DNA of 64,000 nucleotides from Sphingomonas hengshuiensis. GTDB lineage: Bacteria > Pseudomonadota > Alphaproteobacteria > Sphingomonadales > Sphingomonadaceae. A program made the position numbers and the translations under genes. The notes below the pieces were generated by a model. It saw only the letters and a list, made by a program, of their open reading frames with translations, was not told the origin of the DNA and ran no database searches. The stretch is from NCBI RefSeq assembly GCF_000935025.1, contig NZ_CP010836.1, forward strand, positions 1,674,001 to 1,738,000, given 5' to 3'. Shown piece after piece: positions 9,039-17,048 of the stretch; the first letter of the stretch is position 1; each line of letters begins with the position of its first letter.

Positions 9039-9931
9039 CTCCAGCTCTTCAGCTTGGCCTCCAGCACGGCAAGCAGCCGTGCCGGTGCGCCCTCCAGCTG
9101 GCGGCCCAGCCGGTGGATCAGGCTGACGGTGCTATGTTCGATGGCCTCGTCGCGCAGCGGGCGCGCGACGAGGCTGCCTTCCTCCAGCTCGGCGAGCGCC
9201 GAGATCCGCGGAAGCACCGTAACCGCCCGCCCCGCCTTGGCAATCTCGCGCATCATCTGGAGCGAGTTGGTCACCAGCCGCGGCTCCAGCCACACCTGGC
9301 TGCGTTTCTGGGCGTCGTTGAGCGCGGTGCGGATGCGGAAGCCCTGCGGCGGCATGCACAGCTCGTGCGGCTTGAGATCGGCGATGGTCAGAGTTTCCAT
9401 CGCAGCCGCCGGATGATCGGGCGCACACAACACCATCAGCGGCTGCGCAACGGCGCAGCGCGTGCGGATCTTGGGTTCGCTGGTGGTGTGCAGGATCATG
9501 CCGATATGGGCTTCGTCCTCCAGCACCATGCGGATACCCTCCGAGCTCGAACAACTCGTCACGGTGATTGCGATTCCCGGATTGCGCGCCTGGAACTGGA
9601 CGATCAGCTCGGTAAAGGGCGGGCCGAAGAACCCTTCCCCGATCGCCAGATCGATCCGCCCGGTCTTGACCTCGCGCAGTTCCTGGATCTGGTTGAGCAG
9701 CGCCTCGCGGTCCGCGAGCTGGTTGCGATGATATTCGAAGGCGAGCTGCCCCGCCTCGGTCAGCCGGATCGAACGCCTGCCGCGCTCGATCAGTGCGATC
9801 CCCAATTCAGCCTCCAACTGGGCGATCTGGCGGCTGATCGATGATACCGCTACCCCGATCTTGTCGCTCGCCAGCCGCATCGATCCCAGACTGGCCGCTT
9901 CGTAAAAATAATAGAGCGCGCTGTCCCACAT
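9035..9931 (-). CDS. LysR-family transcriptional regulator
   Basis: 298 aa. The N-terminal winged helix-turn-helix is typical (FYEAASLGSMRLASDKIGVAVSSISRQIAQLEAELG, residues about 9-45). A linker and the periplasmic-binding-like effector domain follow, starting near TGRIDLAIGEGF. It is divergent from the DapA-family operon, with 148 bp between the two starts. That region contains an inverted repeat at 9983-10006, which is the obvious candidate target. The inducer is unknown; by position it could be a hydroxyproline, opine or amino-acid-like compound. Confidence 0.9.
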   Translation of the reverse strand: MWDSALYYFYEAASLGSMRLASDKIGVAVSSISRQIAQLEAELGIALIERGRRSIRLTEAGQLAFEYHRNQLADREALLNQIQELREVKTGRIDLAIGEGFFGPPFTELIVQFQARNPGIAITVTSCSSSEGIRMVLEDEAHIGMILHTTSEPKIRTRCAVAQPLMVLCAPDHPAAAMETLTIADLKPHELCMPPQGFRIRTALNDAQKRSQVWLEPRLVTNSLQMMREIAKAGRAVTVLPRISALAELEEGSLVARPLRDEAIEHSTVSLIHRLGRQLEGAPARLLAVLEAKLKSWS

Positions 9932-9982
9932 ATCCCGGGTTCCTCATAAACTATGCTGATCATGCAGAGCCTTGCGTGGGAC

Positions 9983-10006
9983 GCAACGATATTCGTGTTT
10001 CGTTGC
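9983..10006 (+). promoter_or_regulatory. Inverted repeat in the LysR/DapA-family intergenic region
   Basis: GCAACGA (9983-9989) and TCGTTGC (10000-10006) form 7-bp arms around a 10-base AT-richer spacer. The same arms with an 11-base spacer lie at 13817-13841, in front of the VOC gene. This is the best operator candidate for the LysR regulator or another shared regulator. Confidence 0.5.
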
Positions 10007-10079
10007 CCTTGCCGCGACGTCCCTTTGGCGTAATTCCGATTGGCGGGTCCGGATCAACCGGACCGAGGGGGACAATGCA

Positions 10080-11003
10080 TTGACGACCAAGCGATCGCGG
10101 ACGGACTGGCAAGGCTATATCCCCGCCATCACCACTCCTTTCGACGCGGAAGGCGCGCTCGATTTCGCGGCGCTGGGCAGTTTGCTCGAATGGCTGCACG
10201 GCGAAGGCATGCACGGGTTGCTGCTCGCCGGGACGACCGGCGAATGGCCGAGCATGTCCAATGCCGAGCGCTGCGCGCTGTTCAGCGCCGCGGGCGCCCA
10301 GCTTCGCGGCAAGCTGCCGCTGCTCGCGGGCTGCACCGCCTTCACCGCGCGCGAGGTGATCGCGCTCGCCGATCATGCCGCGGACAGCGGATTTGACGGG
10401 ATCGTCGTCACCCCCCCGCCCTATTACCGGCCGTCCGCGGACGAGATTTGCGGCTTCTACGCCGACATATCCGCGGAGAGCCGCCTGCCGATCTGCGTGT
10501 ACAACTGGCCGCCCGGCACCGGGATCGACATGCCGCTCGCCCTGCTGGAGCGAATCGCCGATCTCGACAATGTCGTCGCGATCAAACAGTCGACCAGCGA
10601 CCTGCGCCGTTTCGTCGCAACCTTCTTTGCGCTGAACGACAAGGTCCGCATCTTCGGCCATTCGATGGACGAACATGGCCTGGCGCTGCTTCAGGCGCGC
10701 GGCGGCGACGGGACGGTGGGCGCGGGCGCGGTGCTCGGGCGCACGCATCCGGATTTCTACAACAAACTTTGGGCCGGCGACATCGACGGCGCGCGCGAAT
10801 GCGGGCGGCTGGATCGCGCGATCCTCGACGATTGGTACACGCCGGAACTGGTGGGTCGTTTCGGATCGGGACCGGCGGTGCTGAAGGCCGCGCTGAACGC
10901 GCAGGGGCTGCCCGGCGGCTTTGTCCGCAGGCCATTGCGCGACGTAGCGCCCGAGGATGCGGAGCGAATCCGGGAGACTTTGGTAAAGCTCGGGCGCATC
11001 TAG
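10080..11003 (+). CDS. Dihydrodipicolinate synthase (DapA/NAL) family lyase or deaminase
   Basis: 307 aa from a TTG at 10080, placed there because GAGGGG precedes it and homology begins right after; a nearby ATG is out of frame. The TIM-barrel signatures are clear: LLAGTTGEW (about residue 50), YNWPPGTG with the catalytic Tyr (about 141) and VAIKQSTSD with the Schiff-base Lys (about 168). The chain goes on into a trimeric FAD/2Fe-2S/NAD dehydrogenase. In Pseudomonas hydroxyproline catabolism that pairing is LhpC (pyrroline-4-hydroxy-2-carboxylate deaminase) with LhpBEF. This makes a deaminase role plausible. A general 2-keto-3-deoxy-sugar acid aldolase remains possible. Confidence 0.8.
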   Translation: MTTKRSRTDWQGYIPAITTPFDAEGALDFAALGSLLEWLHGEGMHGLLLAGTTGEWPSMSNAERCALFSAAGAQLRGKLPLLAGCTAFTAREVIALADHAADSGFDGIVVTPPPYYRPSADEICGFYADISAESRLPICVYNWPPGTGIDMPLALLERIADLDNVVAIKQSTSDLRRFVATFFALNDKVRIFGHSMDEHGLALLQARGGDGTVGAGAVLGRTHPDFYNKLWAGDIDGARECGRLDRAILDDWYTPELVGRFGSGPAVLKAALNAQGLPGGFVRRPLRDVAPEDAERIRETLVKLGRI

Positions 11004-11009
11004 GGCGCC

Positions 11010-12185
11010 ATGGAACGCGCGGACGTGGCGATCATCGGCGGTGGGCTGATCGGGTGCGCCACGGCGTGGCGCCTCGCGCAGGCGGGTGCGTCGGTGGCGC
11101 TGTTCGAGGCGGGCGAACTCAATGCCGGCGCGTCGGGGCAGAATGCCGGATCGCTCCATTTCCAGATCGAGCGTCGCTTTCTCGAAGGCAGCGAGTCGCT
11201 CACCGGCGAGGCGGCGTGCATCGTCGCGCTAAGCCGGCTCGCAGTCGAGGACTGGCGCGGGATCGAGGATGCGCTGGGCGTCGACCTCCATGTGTCGATG
11301 CGCGGCGGGCTGATGGTCGCCGAGACGGCGGGCGAAGTCGCGCTTCTGGAGCGCAAGGCGGCGGTCGAGGCGCAGCAGGGGCTGTCGGTCGAGACGCTGG
11401 ACGGTGACGCCGCCCGGAGCATCGCGCCCTATCTCTCCCCCGCGATCCTCGCCGCCAATTTTTCGCGCGACGAGGGGCATTCCGATCCGCGCATCCTGAC
11501 CCCTGCGCTCGCCGCCGCGGCGCAGGCCGCGGGCGCGACGGTGCGCAGCCGGACGCGGGTGGAGCGGATTACGCGCGAACAGGGCCGCTTCACGCTCCAG
11601 GGCGAAGGCTGGACGCTTGCCGCGGACCGCACGCTGGTCGCGGCGGGGGCGTGGAGCGCCGGGGTGTCGGCGCTCGCCAATTTGCACATGCCGCTCTATC
11701 CCGTCCCGCTGATGATGAACGCCACTGCGCGCACGGCGCCGATCGTCCCGCATCTGATCCAGCATGTCGGGCGACGGCTGTCGCTCAAGCAGACGCATTC
11801 GGGCAATCTGCTGATCGGCGGAGGCTGGCCGTCGCGACTGGCCCAGGCGCCGGGGGGTGGGTTCGATCTGTCGCGACCAGCCGAGCTGCTCCCCGCCTCG
11901 CTTGCGGGCAATCTGCGCGCCGCCGTCGATGTCGTGCCGCGCGTCGCCCGGCTCGACCTGATCCGCAGCTGGACCGGGGTGACTGCGGTGTCGGCGGACC
12001 AGTTGCCGATCGTCGGCGAAGTGCCGCGCATGCCGGGCATGTGGGTCGCCGCCGGGGGATCGGCCTTCACGCTCGGGCTCACCTTTGCGCGGCTGCTCGC
12101 GGAGTCGATGGCGGGCAAGGTCGCGCCGGAGCTGGCCGTGGTTTCGCCCGCGCGGTTCGAACATCTGAACGGGTTCATGGGATGA
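11010..12185 (+). CDS. FAD-dependent oxidoreductase (DAO family), dehydrogenase subunit
   Basis: 391 aa. It has an N-terminal Rossmann FAD motif (VAIIGGGLIGCATAWRLAQAG, residues 6-26) and the DAO-type C-terminal glycine-rich region (WTGVTAVSADQLPIVGEVP, then WVAAGGSAFTLG). It starts six bases after the DapA-family stop and ends in an ATGA overlap with a 2Fe-2S protein gene. The three together match the hetero-oligomeric amine dehydrogenases: opine oxidase, HCN synthase and D-hydroxyproline dehydrogenase. This subunit would oxidise the C-N bond to an imine. Confidence 0.88.
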   Translation: MERADVAIIGGGLIGCATAWRLAQAGASVALFEAGELNAGASGQNAGSLHFQIERRFLEGSESLTGEAACIVALSRLAVEDWRGIEDALGVDLHVSMRGGLMVAETAGEVALLERKAAVEAQQGLSVETLDGDAARSIAPYLSPAILAANFSRDEGHSDPRILTPALAAAAQAAGATVRSRTRVERITREQGRFTLQGEGWTLAADRTLVAAGAWSAGVSALANLHMPLYPVPLMMNATARTAPIVPHLIQHVGRRLSLKQTHSGNLLIGGGWPSRLAQAPGGGFDLSRPAELLPASLAGNLRAAVDVVPRVARLDLIRSWTGVTAVSADQLPIVGEVPRMPGMWVAAGGSAFTLGLTFARLLAESMAGKVAPELAVVSPARFEHLNGFMG

Positions 12186-12466
12186 GCGCGATCCGCATCG
12201 ACGACGACGTCCAGCGCGGCACGCCGATCCGCATCCTGGTGGATGGTGCGCCCATTGCGTGCTTCGAGGGCGAGACGATCGCGACGGCGATGCTGGCGGC
12301 AGACCGGCTCGCCTTCCGCCAGGACACGCGCGGCGCCGGTCGGGGCATGTTCTGCAACATGGGAAGCTGTTGCGAGTGCATGGTGACGCTGGTCGGCAGC
12401 GGTCGACGGGTGCGTGCCTGCCTCGCCGATGCGCGCGACGGGATGGAGGTGTCGACTCGTGGCTGA
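12182..12466 (+). CDS. (2Fe-2S)-binding subunit of the FAD dehydrogenase
   Basis: 94 aa, starting at an ATG that overlaps the previous stop. A single ferredoxin-like Fer2 domain carries the cysteine cluster FCNMGSCCECMV and a later Cys in VRACLAD. Homologues include HcnA and the gamma subunits of D-hydroxyproline and opine dehydrogenases. Its role is electron transfer between the two flavin subunits. The next gene begins eight bases before its stop. Confidence 0.88.
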   Translation: MSAIRIDDDVQRGTPIRILVDGAPIACFEGETIATAMLAADRLAFRQDTRGAGRGMFCNMGSCCECMVTLVGSGRRVRACLADARDGMEVSTRG

Positions 12467-13802
12467 GGCGCTTTCCTTTGACGTCGCGATCGTCGGTGGT
12501 GGCCCCGCCGGTCAGGCGGCGGCGATCCAGTTGGCTGGGCATGGCCTGTCGATCGCCGTGGTCGACGAGCAAGCGCGCCCGGGCGGCCAGATCCTGCGCC
12601 AGCCCCCGCGCGCGTTCCGCGTCGCACATTGGCTGGCGGGACGCAGCTATCGCGCGCTGCACGCACAGTTTGCCGCTTTCGAGGCGTTGCCCGTGACCTG
12701 GCTGGGCGGGCATTCGGTCCTCGACGCGGCGCCGGGCCGGCTGTTGCTCCACGGACCCGACGGCGCCGTTTCCGTGACTGCGCGTCGCATCCTGATCGCA
12801 GCGGGGTGCCAGGATCTGGCGGTTCCCATCCCCGGATGGACGCTGCCGGGAGTCTATTCGGCGGGCGGCGTCCAGGCGATGGTCAAGAGCCAGCAGATCG
12901 TGCCGGGCGCGCGGGTGCTGCTCGCGGGAACGCACCCGCTGCAACTCGTGATCGCGGAACAGATCGTGCGCGGTGGCGGCACCGTTGCCGGCGTATTGTT
13001 CGCCCAGAGCCGCGCGGCGATGCTCGCCCCGATGCTGCGCGACCCGGCGGCGGCGTTTCGCCGCGCGACTGACCTCCTCGCGGGTCAGGCAGCGCTGGCG
13101 ACGCTGCGGCGGGCGGGTGTGCCGGTGCGCTACGGCGTCGGGCTCACCGCGTTGCGGGGCAGCGATTGGGTGTCCGAAGCGATCACCACTGACGGCACTA
13201 TCGCGTGTGACGCAGTCGGGCTCTGCTACGGCTTCGTGCCGCAATCGGGACTGCCGCGCATGCTGGGGGCCGAGGTCGTGCAGGCGGGGCCTGCCGGTGG
13301 CTGGCGCTGCGTCCATGACGAGTGGATGCGGACCAGCGTTGCCGGCGTTTTCGCCGCCGGGGAGACGACCGGAGTCGCGGGCGCGGCTGCGGCTGCTGCG
13401 GGGGGCGCGCTCGCCGGGATCGGGATCGCCCGCGACCTGGGCAGCCTCGCGCCCGACGCTGCCGAACGCGCTGCCGCCGCGCCACGCCGCGTGCTGGCAC
13501 GCCACCGGCGGTTCGCCGCGCTGCTCGACGCGATCGCCGACCCGCGCGGGCATTTCCCTGCGCTCGAACCGGAAACTTTGGTCTGCCGCTGCGAGGACGT
13601 GCCGCACGCAGCGCTATGCGCCGAAGTCGCCACCGGCGCCTCCGCCAACGCCATCAAGCGCGCGACGCGCTGCGGCATGGGGCTGTGCCAGGGGCGCAAT
13701 TGCGAGCCCAGCCTGTTGCGAATGATCGCGGCGCCCGATCCGGGCTTCACTGCGCGGTTCCCGGCGCGCCCGGTGACGATCGGCGACCTCGCCGGCGATT
13801 GA
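12459..13802 (+). CDS. NAD(P)/FAD oxidoreductase subunit with C-terminal BFD-like 2Fe-2S domain
   Basis: 447 aa from the GTG at 12459, with GGAGG upstream and overlapping the 2Fe-2S gene. Residues about 8-330 form a pyridine-nucleotide-disulfide-reductase fold (DVAIVGGGPAGQAAAIQLAG). The C-terminus has a BFD-like cluster: CRCEDV, then CGMGLCQGRNC. HcnB, OoxA and the alpha subunit of D-hydroxyproline dehydrogenase have this architecture. It closes the four-gene unit 10080-13802. No hydroxyproline epimerase or semialdehyde dehydrogenase gene is present in the window, so the pathway assignment is tentative. Confidence 0.85.
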   Translation: MAEALSFDVAIVGGGPAGQAAAIQLAGHGLSIAVVDEQARPGGQILRQPPRAFRVAHWLAGRSYRALHAQFAAFEALPVTWLGGHSVLDAAPGRLLLHGPDGAVSVTARRILIAAGCQDLAVPIPGWTLPGVYSAGGVQAMVKSQQIVPGARVLLAGTHPLQLVIAEQIVRGGGTVAGVLFAQSRAAMLAPMLRDPAAAFRRATDLLAGQAALATLRRAGVPVRYGVGLTALRGSDWVSEAITTDGTIACDAVGLCYGFVPQSGLPRMLGAEVVQAGPAGGWRCVHDEWMRTSVAGVFAAGETTGVAGAAAAAAGGALAGIGIARDLGSLAPDAAERAAAAPRRVLARHRRFAALLDAIADPRGHFPALEPETLVCRCEDVPHAALCAEVATGASANAIKRATRCGMGLCQGRNCEPSLLRMIAAPDPGFTARFPARPVTIGDLAGD

Positions 13803-13805
13803 TGT

Positions 13806-13841
13806 TTGCGCAAAAGGCAACGATCTTTGCGGGTTCGTTGC
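13806..13841 (+). promoter_or_regulatory. Shared 17-bp motif (copy 2) overlapping an inverted repeat
   Basis: TTGCGCAAAAGGCAACG (13806-13822) matches the site at 5303-5319 in 16 of 17 positions. It overlaps an inverted repeat, GCAACGA (13817-13823) and TCGTTGC (13835-13841), which repeats the arms seen at 9983-10006. It lies between the dehydrogenase operon and the VOC gene, where a second promoter is likely. Confidence 0.5.
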
Positions 13842-13895
13842 GTTGCAGGCGAGGGAACCGCACCGCACACTGCGTGCGCACCACAGGAGTTCCGA

Positions 13896-14384
13896 ATGAC
13901 CGCCGTGCCCGAAAAGCCCAAATTCCTCTCGGTCGACCATATCTCGTGGACGGTTCCCGACCTGGAAGCCGCGCTTGCCTTCTACCGCGACGTGATCGGC
14001 GCGGAGGAGCTGTTCCGGATGGGGCCGATCGACGCCGCCGATATCCCTGTCGACGAACAGGGCCGCGACTGGATGGAGACGCATGTCGGGGTGCCCGACG
14101 CACGGCTGACGCTGGTGATGCTCAAGCTCACCGACAATATGAACTTCCAGCTCGTCCAATATGACAAGCCCGCCGACCGCCGCCAGGAACTGCCGCGCAA
14201 CTGCGATCGCGGCGGGCACCATCTCGGGCTCAAGGTCGACGATGTCGACAAGGCACTGGCCTATCTGACCGCGCATGGCTGCACGCCGCTGGAGATCATC
14301 CATATCGATGCGGGGCCGCTGGCGGGGAAGAAGAACGTCTATGTGCTCGACCCGTTCGGCCACCAGCTAGAGATTGTCGACTGA
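13896..14384 (+). CDS. VOC-family (glyoxalase/dioxygenase fold) protein
   Basis: 162 aa from the ATG at 13896, with CAGGAG six bases upstream. It has the paired beta-alpha-beta-beta-beta modules of vicinal-oxygen-chelate enzymes. The first metal His is in VDHISWTVPD, a second in HHLGLKVDD and a Glu in HQLEIVD. Such a His/His/Glu set fits a glyoxalase, epimerase or extradiol-type enzyme. The function cannot be fixed from sequence. Its start is 93 bp past the dehydrogenase operon and a RidA gene follows after 23 bp, so it probably processes an amine- or imine-derived metabolite. Confidence 0.8.
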   Translation: MTAVPEKPKFLSVDHISWTVPDLEAALAFYRDVIGAEELFRMGPIDAADIPVDEQGRDWMETHVGVPDARLTLVMLKLTDNMNFQLVQYDKPADRRQELPRNCDRGGHHLGLKVDDVDKALAYLTAHGCTPLEIIHIDAGPLAGKKNVYVLDPFGHQLEIVD

Positions 14385-14407
14385 TCCTGCGAACCGGAGA
14401 CTGCCCG

Positions 14408-14812
14408 ATGCCCAATGTGAAGATCAATCCTGCGAGCCTGTACGACGCCGTCGGCTATGGCTTTTCGCACGCCACTCTCCAGGACGGCGGCAAGACGCTG
14501 CACCTGGCGGGCCAGGTCGCGTGGGACAAGGACTGCAACGTCGTCGGTGGTGACGATCTGGCGGCGCAGACGCGGCAGGCGCTCGCCAATCTGAAGGCAG
14601 TGCTGGCGGAGGTCGGCGCGACCCCTGCGGACATTCTGCGCCTGCGAACCTATGTCGTGAACCACAGCCCCGACAAGCTCGGCACCGTGCTGGGCGAGAT
14701 CGGCGCGTTCTACGAAGGTGCGACCCCTGCGCCGAACACCTTTCTGGGCGTGCCGACCCTGGCGCTTCCCGACTTCCTGGTGGAGATCGAAGCCGTCGCC
14801 GCGATCGGCTGA
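14408..14812 (+). CDS. RidA/YjgF-family protein (copy 1)
   Basis: 134 aa, the usual size for the RidA family, whose members hydrolyse reactive imines/enamines to carbonyls and ammonia. The fold is recognisable in GKTLHLAGQVAWD, NLKAVLAEVGATPADILRLRTYVV and FLVEIEAVAAIG. It follows the VOC gene by 23 bp and is likely in the same transcript. In this setting it may clear the imine made by the upstream FAD dehydrogenase. A second, divergent RidA gene lies at 44809. Confidence 0.85.
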   Translation: MPNVKINPASLYDAVGYGFSHATLQDGGKTLHLAGQVAWDKDCNVVGGDDLAAQTRQALANLKAVLAEVGATPADILRLRTYVVNHSPDKLGTVLGEIGAFYEGATPAPNTFLGVPTLALPDFLVEIEAVAAIG

Positions 14813-14913
14813 TCGAAGGGAATTGCTGCCTTTCCGACGCCCGCATCGCCCGCCGATGCGGGCGCTCGCGCGTCCGGGCCGGTCACGCTTCGCTTTGTCG
14901 CGATGCCCGCGAT

Positions 14914-14947
14914 AATTAGGTGCAAAAGCACATGCTTTCGGCTAATT
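14914..14947 (+). promoter_or_regulatory. Nested inverted repeat upstream of a MarR gene
   Basis: The outer arms AATTAG (14914-14919) and CTAATT (14942-14947) enclose the inner arms AAAGCA (14925-14930) and TGCTTT (14933-14938), which have a two-base spacer. It lies in a 245-bp gene-free stretch, about 110 bp before the MarR start. Size and symmetry fit an autoregulatory MarR operator. Confidence 0.5.
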
Positions 14948-15057
14948 GCCCCCTCCCCGCGCGCAACCTTGCGCAGCGGGCTTGATCCGCGCGACCAAAG
15001 ACGGCCAAAGTGGCAGCGCGGTCAGGAAGGACGTCGACGGGAATGGCAGAGGATCCG

Positions 15058-15531
15058 ATGGAAAAACGCAACAACTACGACCCCAGCGATCCCGCCTTCC
15101 GCCTGGAAAACTCGCCCTTTTACCTGATGGCGCATGCGGACTTCAAATATCACGAGGATATGGACAAGGTGCTGCACAAGCACGACGTGTCCAAACCCAT
15201 TTATCGCGTGATGACGGTATTGCGCGAACGCCAGCCTGCAAGCATTGGCGCGATTGCCGAAGCCGCGCTGACCAAGCGATCGACTGTCAGCCGCATCATC
15301 GACCGGATGATCGAACAGGGGCTGGTCACGACCGAGCCCAATCCCGAGGACAACCGCGTCACCGAAGTCACGCTGACGCCCGCCGGCCAGCAGAAGCTGC
15401 GCAAGCTGACGCCGATCGTCGGACGCCAGTTCGTCCGCGCGATGGAGGGGGTGAGCGATCGCGACATCGCGCACCTGCTCCGCACGCTGCAAAAGATCAG
15501 CGCGAACCTCAGCAAGCTGCCGATCGAATAG
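15058..15531 (+). CDS. MarR-family transcriptional regulator (copy 1)
   Basis: 157 aa from the ATG at 15058, which has AGAGGA five bases upstream; in-frame starts at 15010 and 15043 are less favoured. The winged helix is clear: YRVMTVLRERQPASIGAIAEAALTKRSTVSRIIDRMIEQGLV, then the wing EDNRVTEVTLTPAG. It resembles the MarR at 23449 in overall layout (PFYLMAHADF against PFYLLNRLVS). MarR proteins usually repress catabolic operons and respond to aromatic acids or their CoA esters. The nested repeat upstream is a likely self-target. Confidence 0.88.
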   Translation: MEKRNNYDPSDPAFRLENSPFYLMAHADFKYHEDMDKVLHKHDVSKPIYRVMTVLRERQPASIGAIAEAALTKRSTVSRIIDRMIEQGLVTTEPNPEDNRVTEVTLTPAGQQKLRKLTPIVGRQFVRAMEGVSDRDIAHLLRTLQKISANLSKLPIE

Positions 15532-15557
15532 TGGAGGCCCCGTCAGGGGCGCTCCAC
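15531..15557. terminator. Hairpin between convergent MarR and amidohydrolase genes
   Basis: GTGGAG-GCCCC pairs with GGGGC-(g)-CTCCAC around a GTCA loop. The hairpin spans the stop of the amidohydrolase and begins at the MarR stop. It lacks a T-tract on either strand, but its place between converging genes suggests a bidirectional stop or insulating hairpin. Confidence 0.4.
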
Positions 15558-16943
15558 CACGACCTTCCCGTCGGCGACGACATAGCGCACCGCACGCAGC
15601 GCCGTCAGCGTCTCCAGCGGGTTGCCGCCGACGATCAGCAGATCGGCGATCTTGCCCGGCTCGATCGTGCCGAGCTTGTCACCCATCCGCAGGATCTGCG
15701 CCCCGACTCGCGTCGCCGATGCCAGCACCTCGGCATTGCTCAGCCCCGCCTGGTGGAGATAGTCGAGCTCGCGGAAATAGGCGTCGGGGTAGCGCACGTC
15801 GTTCTCGAACGGGATGTCGGTGCCCACGCCGATCGGCACCCCGGCACGATGCGCCTCGGTCACACGCTTCAGATGGTCCTGCTGGTCGATCACGAAGCGG
15901 CGCGAATGCGTGTAATAGAAGCCGCCGCTGGGAATGCCCGCGGTCGGGTAGCCGCCGGTCAGCAGATTGTCGAACGCACCGATCGTCGGCACGAATGCCG
16001 TCCCGTGCTTCTTCATCAGCGGGACGGCATTGTCGCTCATCAATAGCGGATGCTCGAGGGTATCGACCCCCGCCTCGATCGCCATGTCGGTATAGACGCC
16101 ATAGCTGTCGATCGCGACCGGCACGCCGAGCGAATGCGCCTCGTCGATCGCGGCGGCGAGTTCCTCGCGGTCGGCGGGCGCACCCAGCTTGATCCAGTCG
16201 GTGAGGCTGCGCACCTGTTCGCGCACGGCCACGCGCCATTCCCACGGCCCGTCGACTCCGTGCGGCGCGCCGCCCAGCGCGGGCTTTTGCCGGCCCGTCG
16301 CCGTCGATGTGACTTCGTCGCCATGCCCGCCGGTGCTCGATATGATCCGCCCGCTCCACATCACGCGCGGCCCGCGGATGATGCCGCGATCGACGGCCTC
16401 CTTTATGCGCAGCGCCACGTCGTCGGTCGTGCCGACGTCGCGCACCGCAGTGATGCCGGCGGTGACGAGTTGATCCGCGAGCGCAGTGCCGCGGATCGCG
16501 GCGGCGGCGGGGCTGTCCGAATAGCGGCCCATGTCGGCGCCGCGCTGTTGGGTGAAATGGACATGGAGGTCGATCAGCCCAGGCAGGATGTACAGCCCGG
16601 TCGCGTCGATTCGCCTGGCGACATTGGCCGGAACCGGCGTCGTCGCGGCGGGACCGGCGGCGACGATCCGGTCGCCCTGGGTGACGATCACGGCATTGGC
16701 GATCGGCGCCCCGCCCTTGCCGTCCAGCAGCGTGCCTCCGGTCAGAACGAGGATCGGCTCGTGGCTGCGGTCGACCGGCGGGATCGGCACGCGGCGGACA
16801 TCGTCGGTGGTCTCGGGGATCGCGCGCTGTGCCTGCGCGGCGACTGGCAGCCCTGCCGCAGCCGAGAACAGGACCGCGCCCAACGCCCCGATCGCTGGGA
16901 CTGCGCGTGTCCGCTTCGTGCGCCGATCGCGAACTGCCCGCAT
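15543..16943 (-). CDS. Secreted metal-dependent amidohydrolase (copy C)
   Basis: 466 aa from the ATG at 16943 (CGGAGG five bases upstream). The signal peptide is LGAVLFSAAAGLPVAAQAQ. The barrel has GLIDLHVHFTQ (about residue 128), WIKLGAPADRE, VAIDSYG in place of the usual HG-type His strand, TLEHPLL and VGTDIPFEND. It is more distant from copies A and B than they are from each other. It likely cleaves an amide or cyclic substrate in the periplasm. It stands alone on this strand, convergent with MarR and divergent from the TPR-oxygenase gene. Confidence 0.82.
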   Translation of the reverse strand: MRAVRDRRTKRTRAVPAIGALGAVLFSAAAGLPVAAQAQRAIPETTDDVRRVPIPPVDRSHEPILVLTGGTLLDGKGGAPIANAVIVTQGDRIVAAGPAATTPVPANVARRIDATGLYILPGLIDLHVHFTQQRGADMGRYSDSPAAAAIRGTALADQLVTAGITAVRDVGTTDDVALRIKEAVDRGIIRGPRVMWSGRIISSTGGHGDEVTSTATGRQKPALGGAPHGVDGPWEWRVAVREQVRSLTDWIKLGAPADREELAAAIDEAHSLGVPVAIDSYGVYTDMAIEAGVDTLEHPLLMSDNAVPLMKKHGTAFVPTIGAFDNLLTGGYPTAGIPSGGFYYTHSRRFVIDQQDHLKRVTEAHRAGVPIGVGTDIPFENDVRYPDAYFRELDYLHQAGLSNAEVLASATRVGAQILRMGDKLGTIEPGKIADLLIVGGNPLETLTALRAVRYVVADGKVVVERP

Positions 16944-17016
16944 GCCAACCTCCGTTATATTCATATACACATGATTTAGAGCGTGATTCGCTTGACGAGA
17001 CAAGGGGCTTTTGCTT

Positions 17017-17029
17017 CGTTGCTGCAACG
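17017..17029 (+). promoter_or_regulatory. Palindrome CGTTGC-T-GCAACG
   Basis: A perfect 6-1-6 palindrome 19 bases before the TPR-oxygenase start and 74 bases from the amidohydrolase C start. The half-sites are the same as those in the repeats at 9983 and 13817, so it may bind the same regulator. Confidence 0.4.
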
Positions 17030-17048
17030 GCAGCGGGGGAGCGCGACG

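Noticed and set aside
11229..13607. Long leftward open frame of 792 codons opposite the dehydrogenase operon
   Set aside because: It is Arg/His/Gln-rich, without domains, and mirrors three well-supported rightward genes. In GC-rich DNA such antisense frames arise by codon bias.
11010..13802. Hydrogen cyanide synthase (hcnABC)
   Set aside because: The three-part layout is the same, but the leading DapA-family gene and following RidA point to amine or hydroxyproline catabolism. HCN synthase is not excluded, only less likely.
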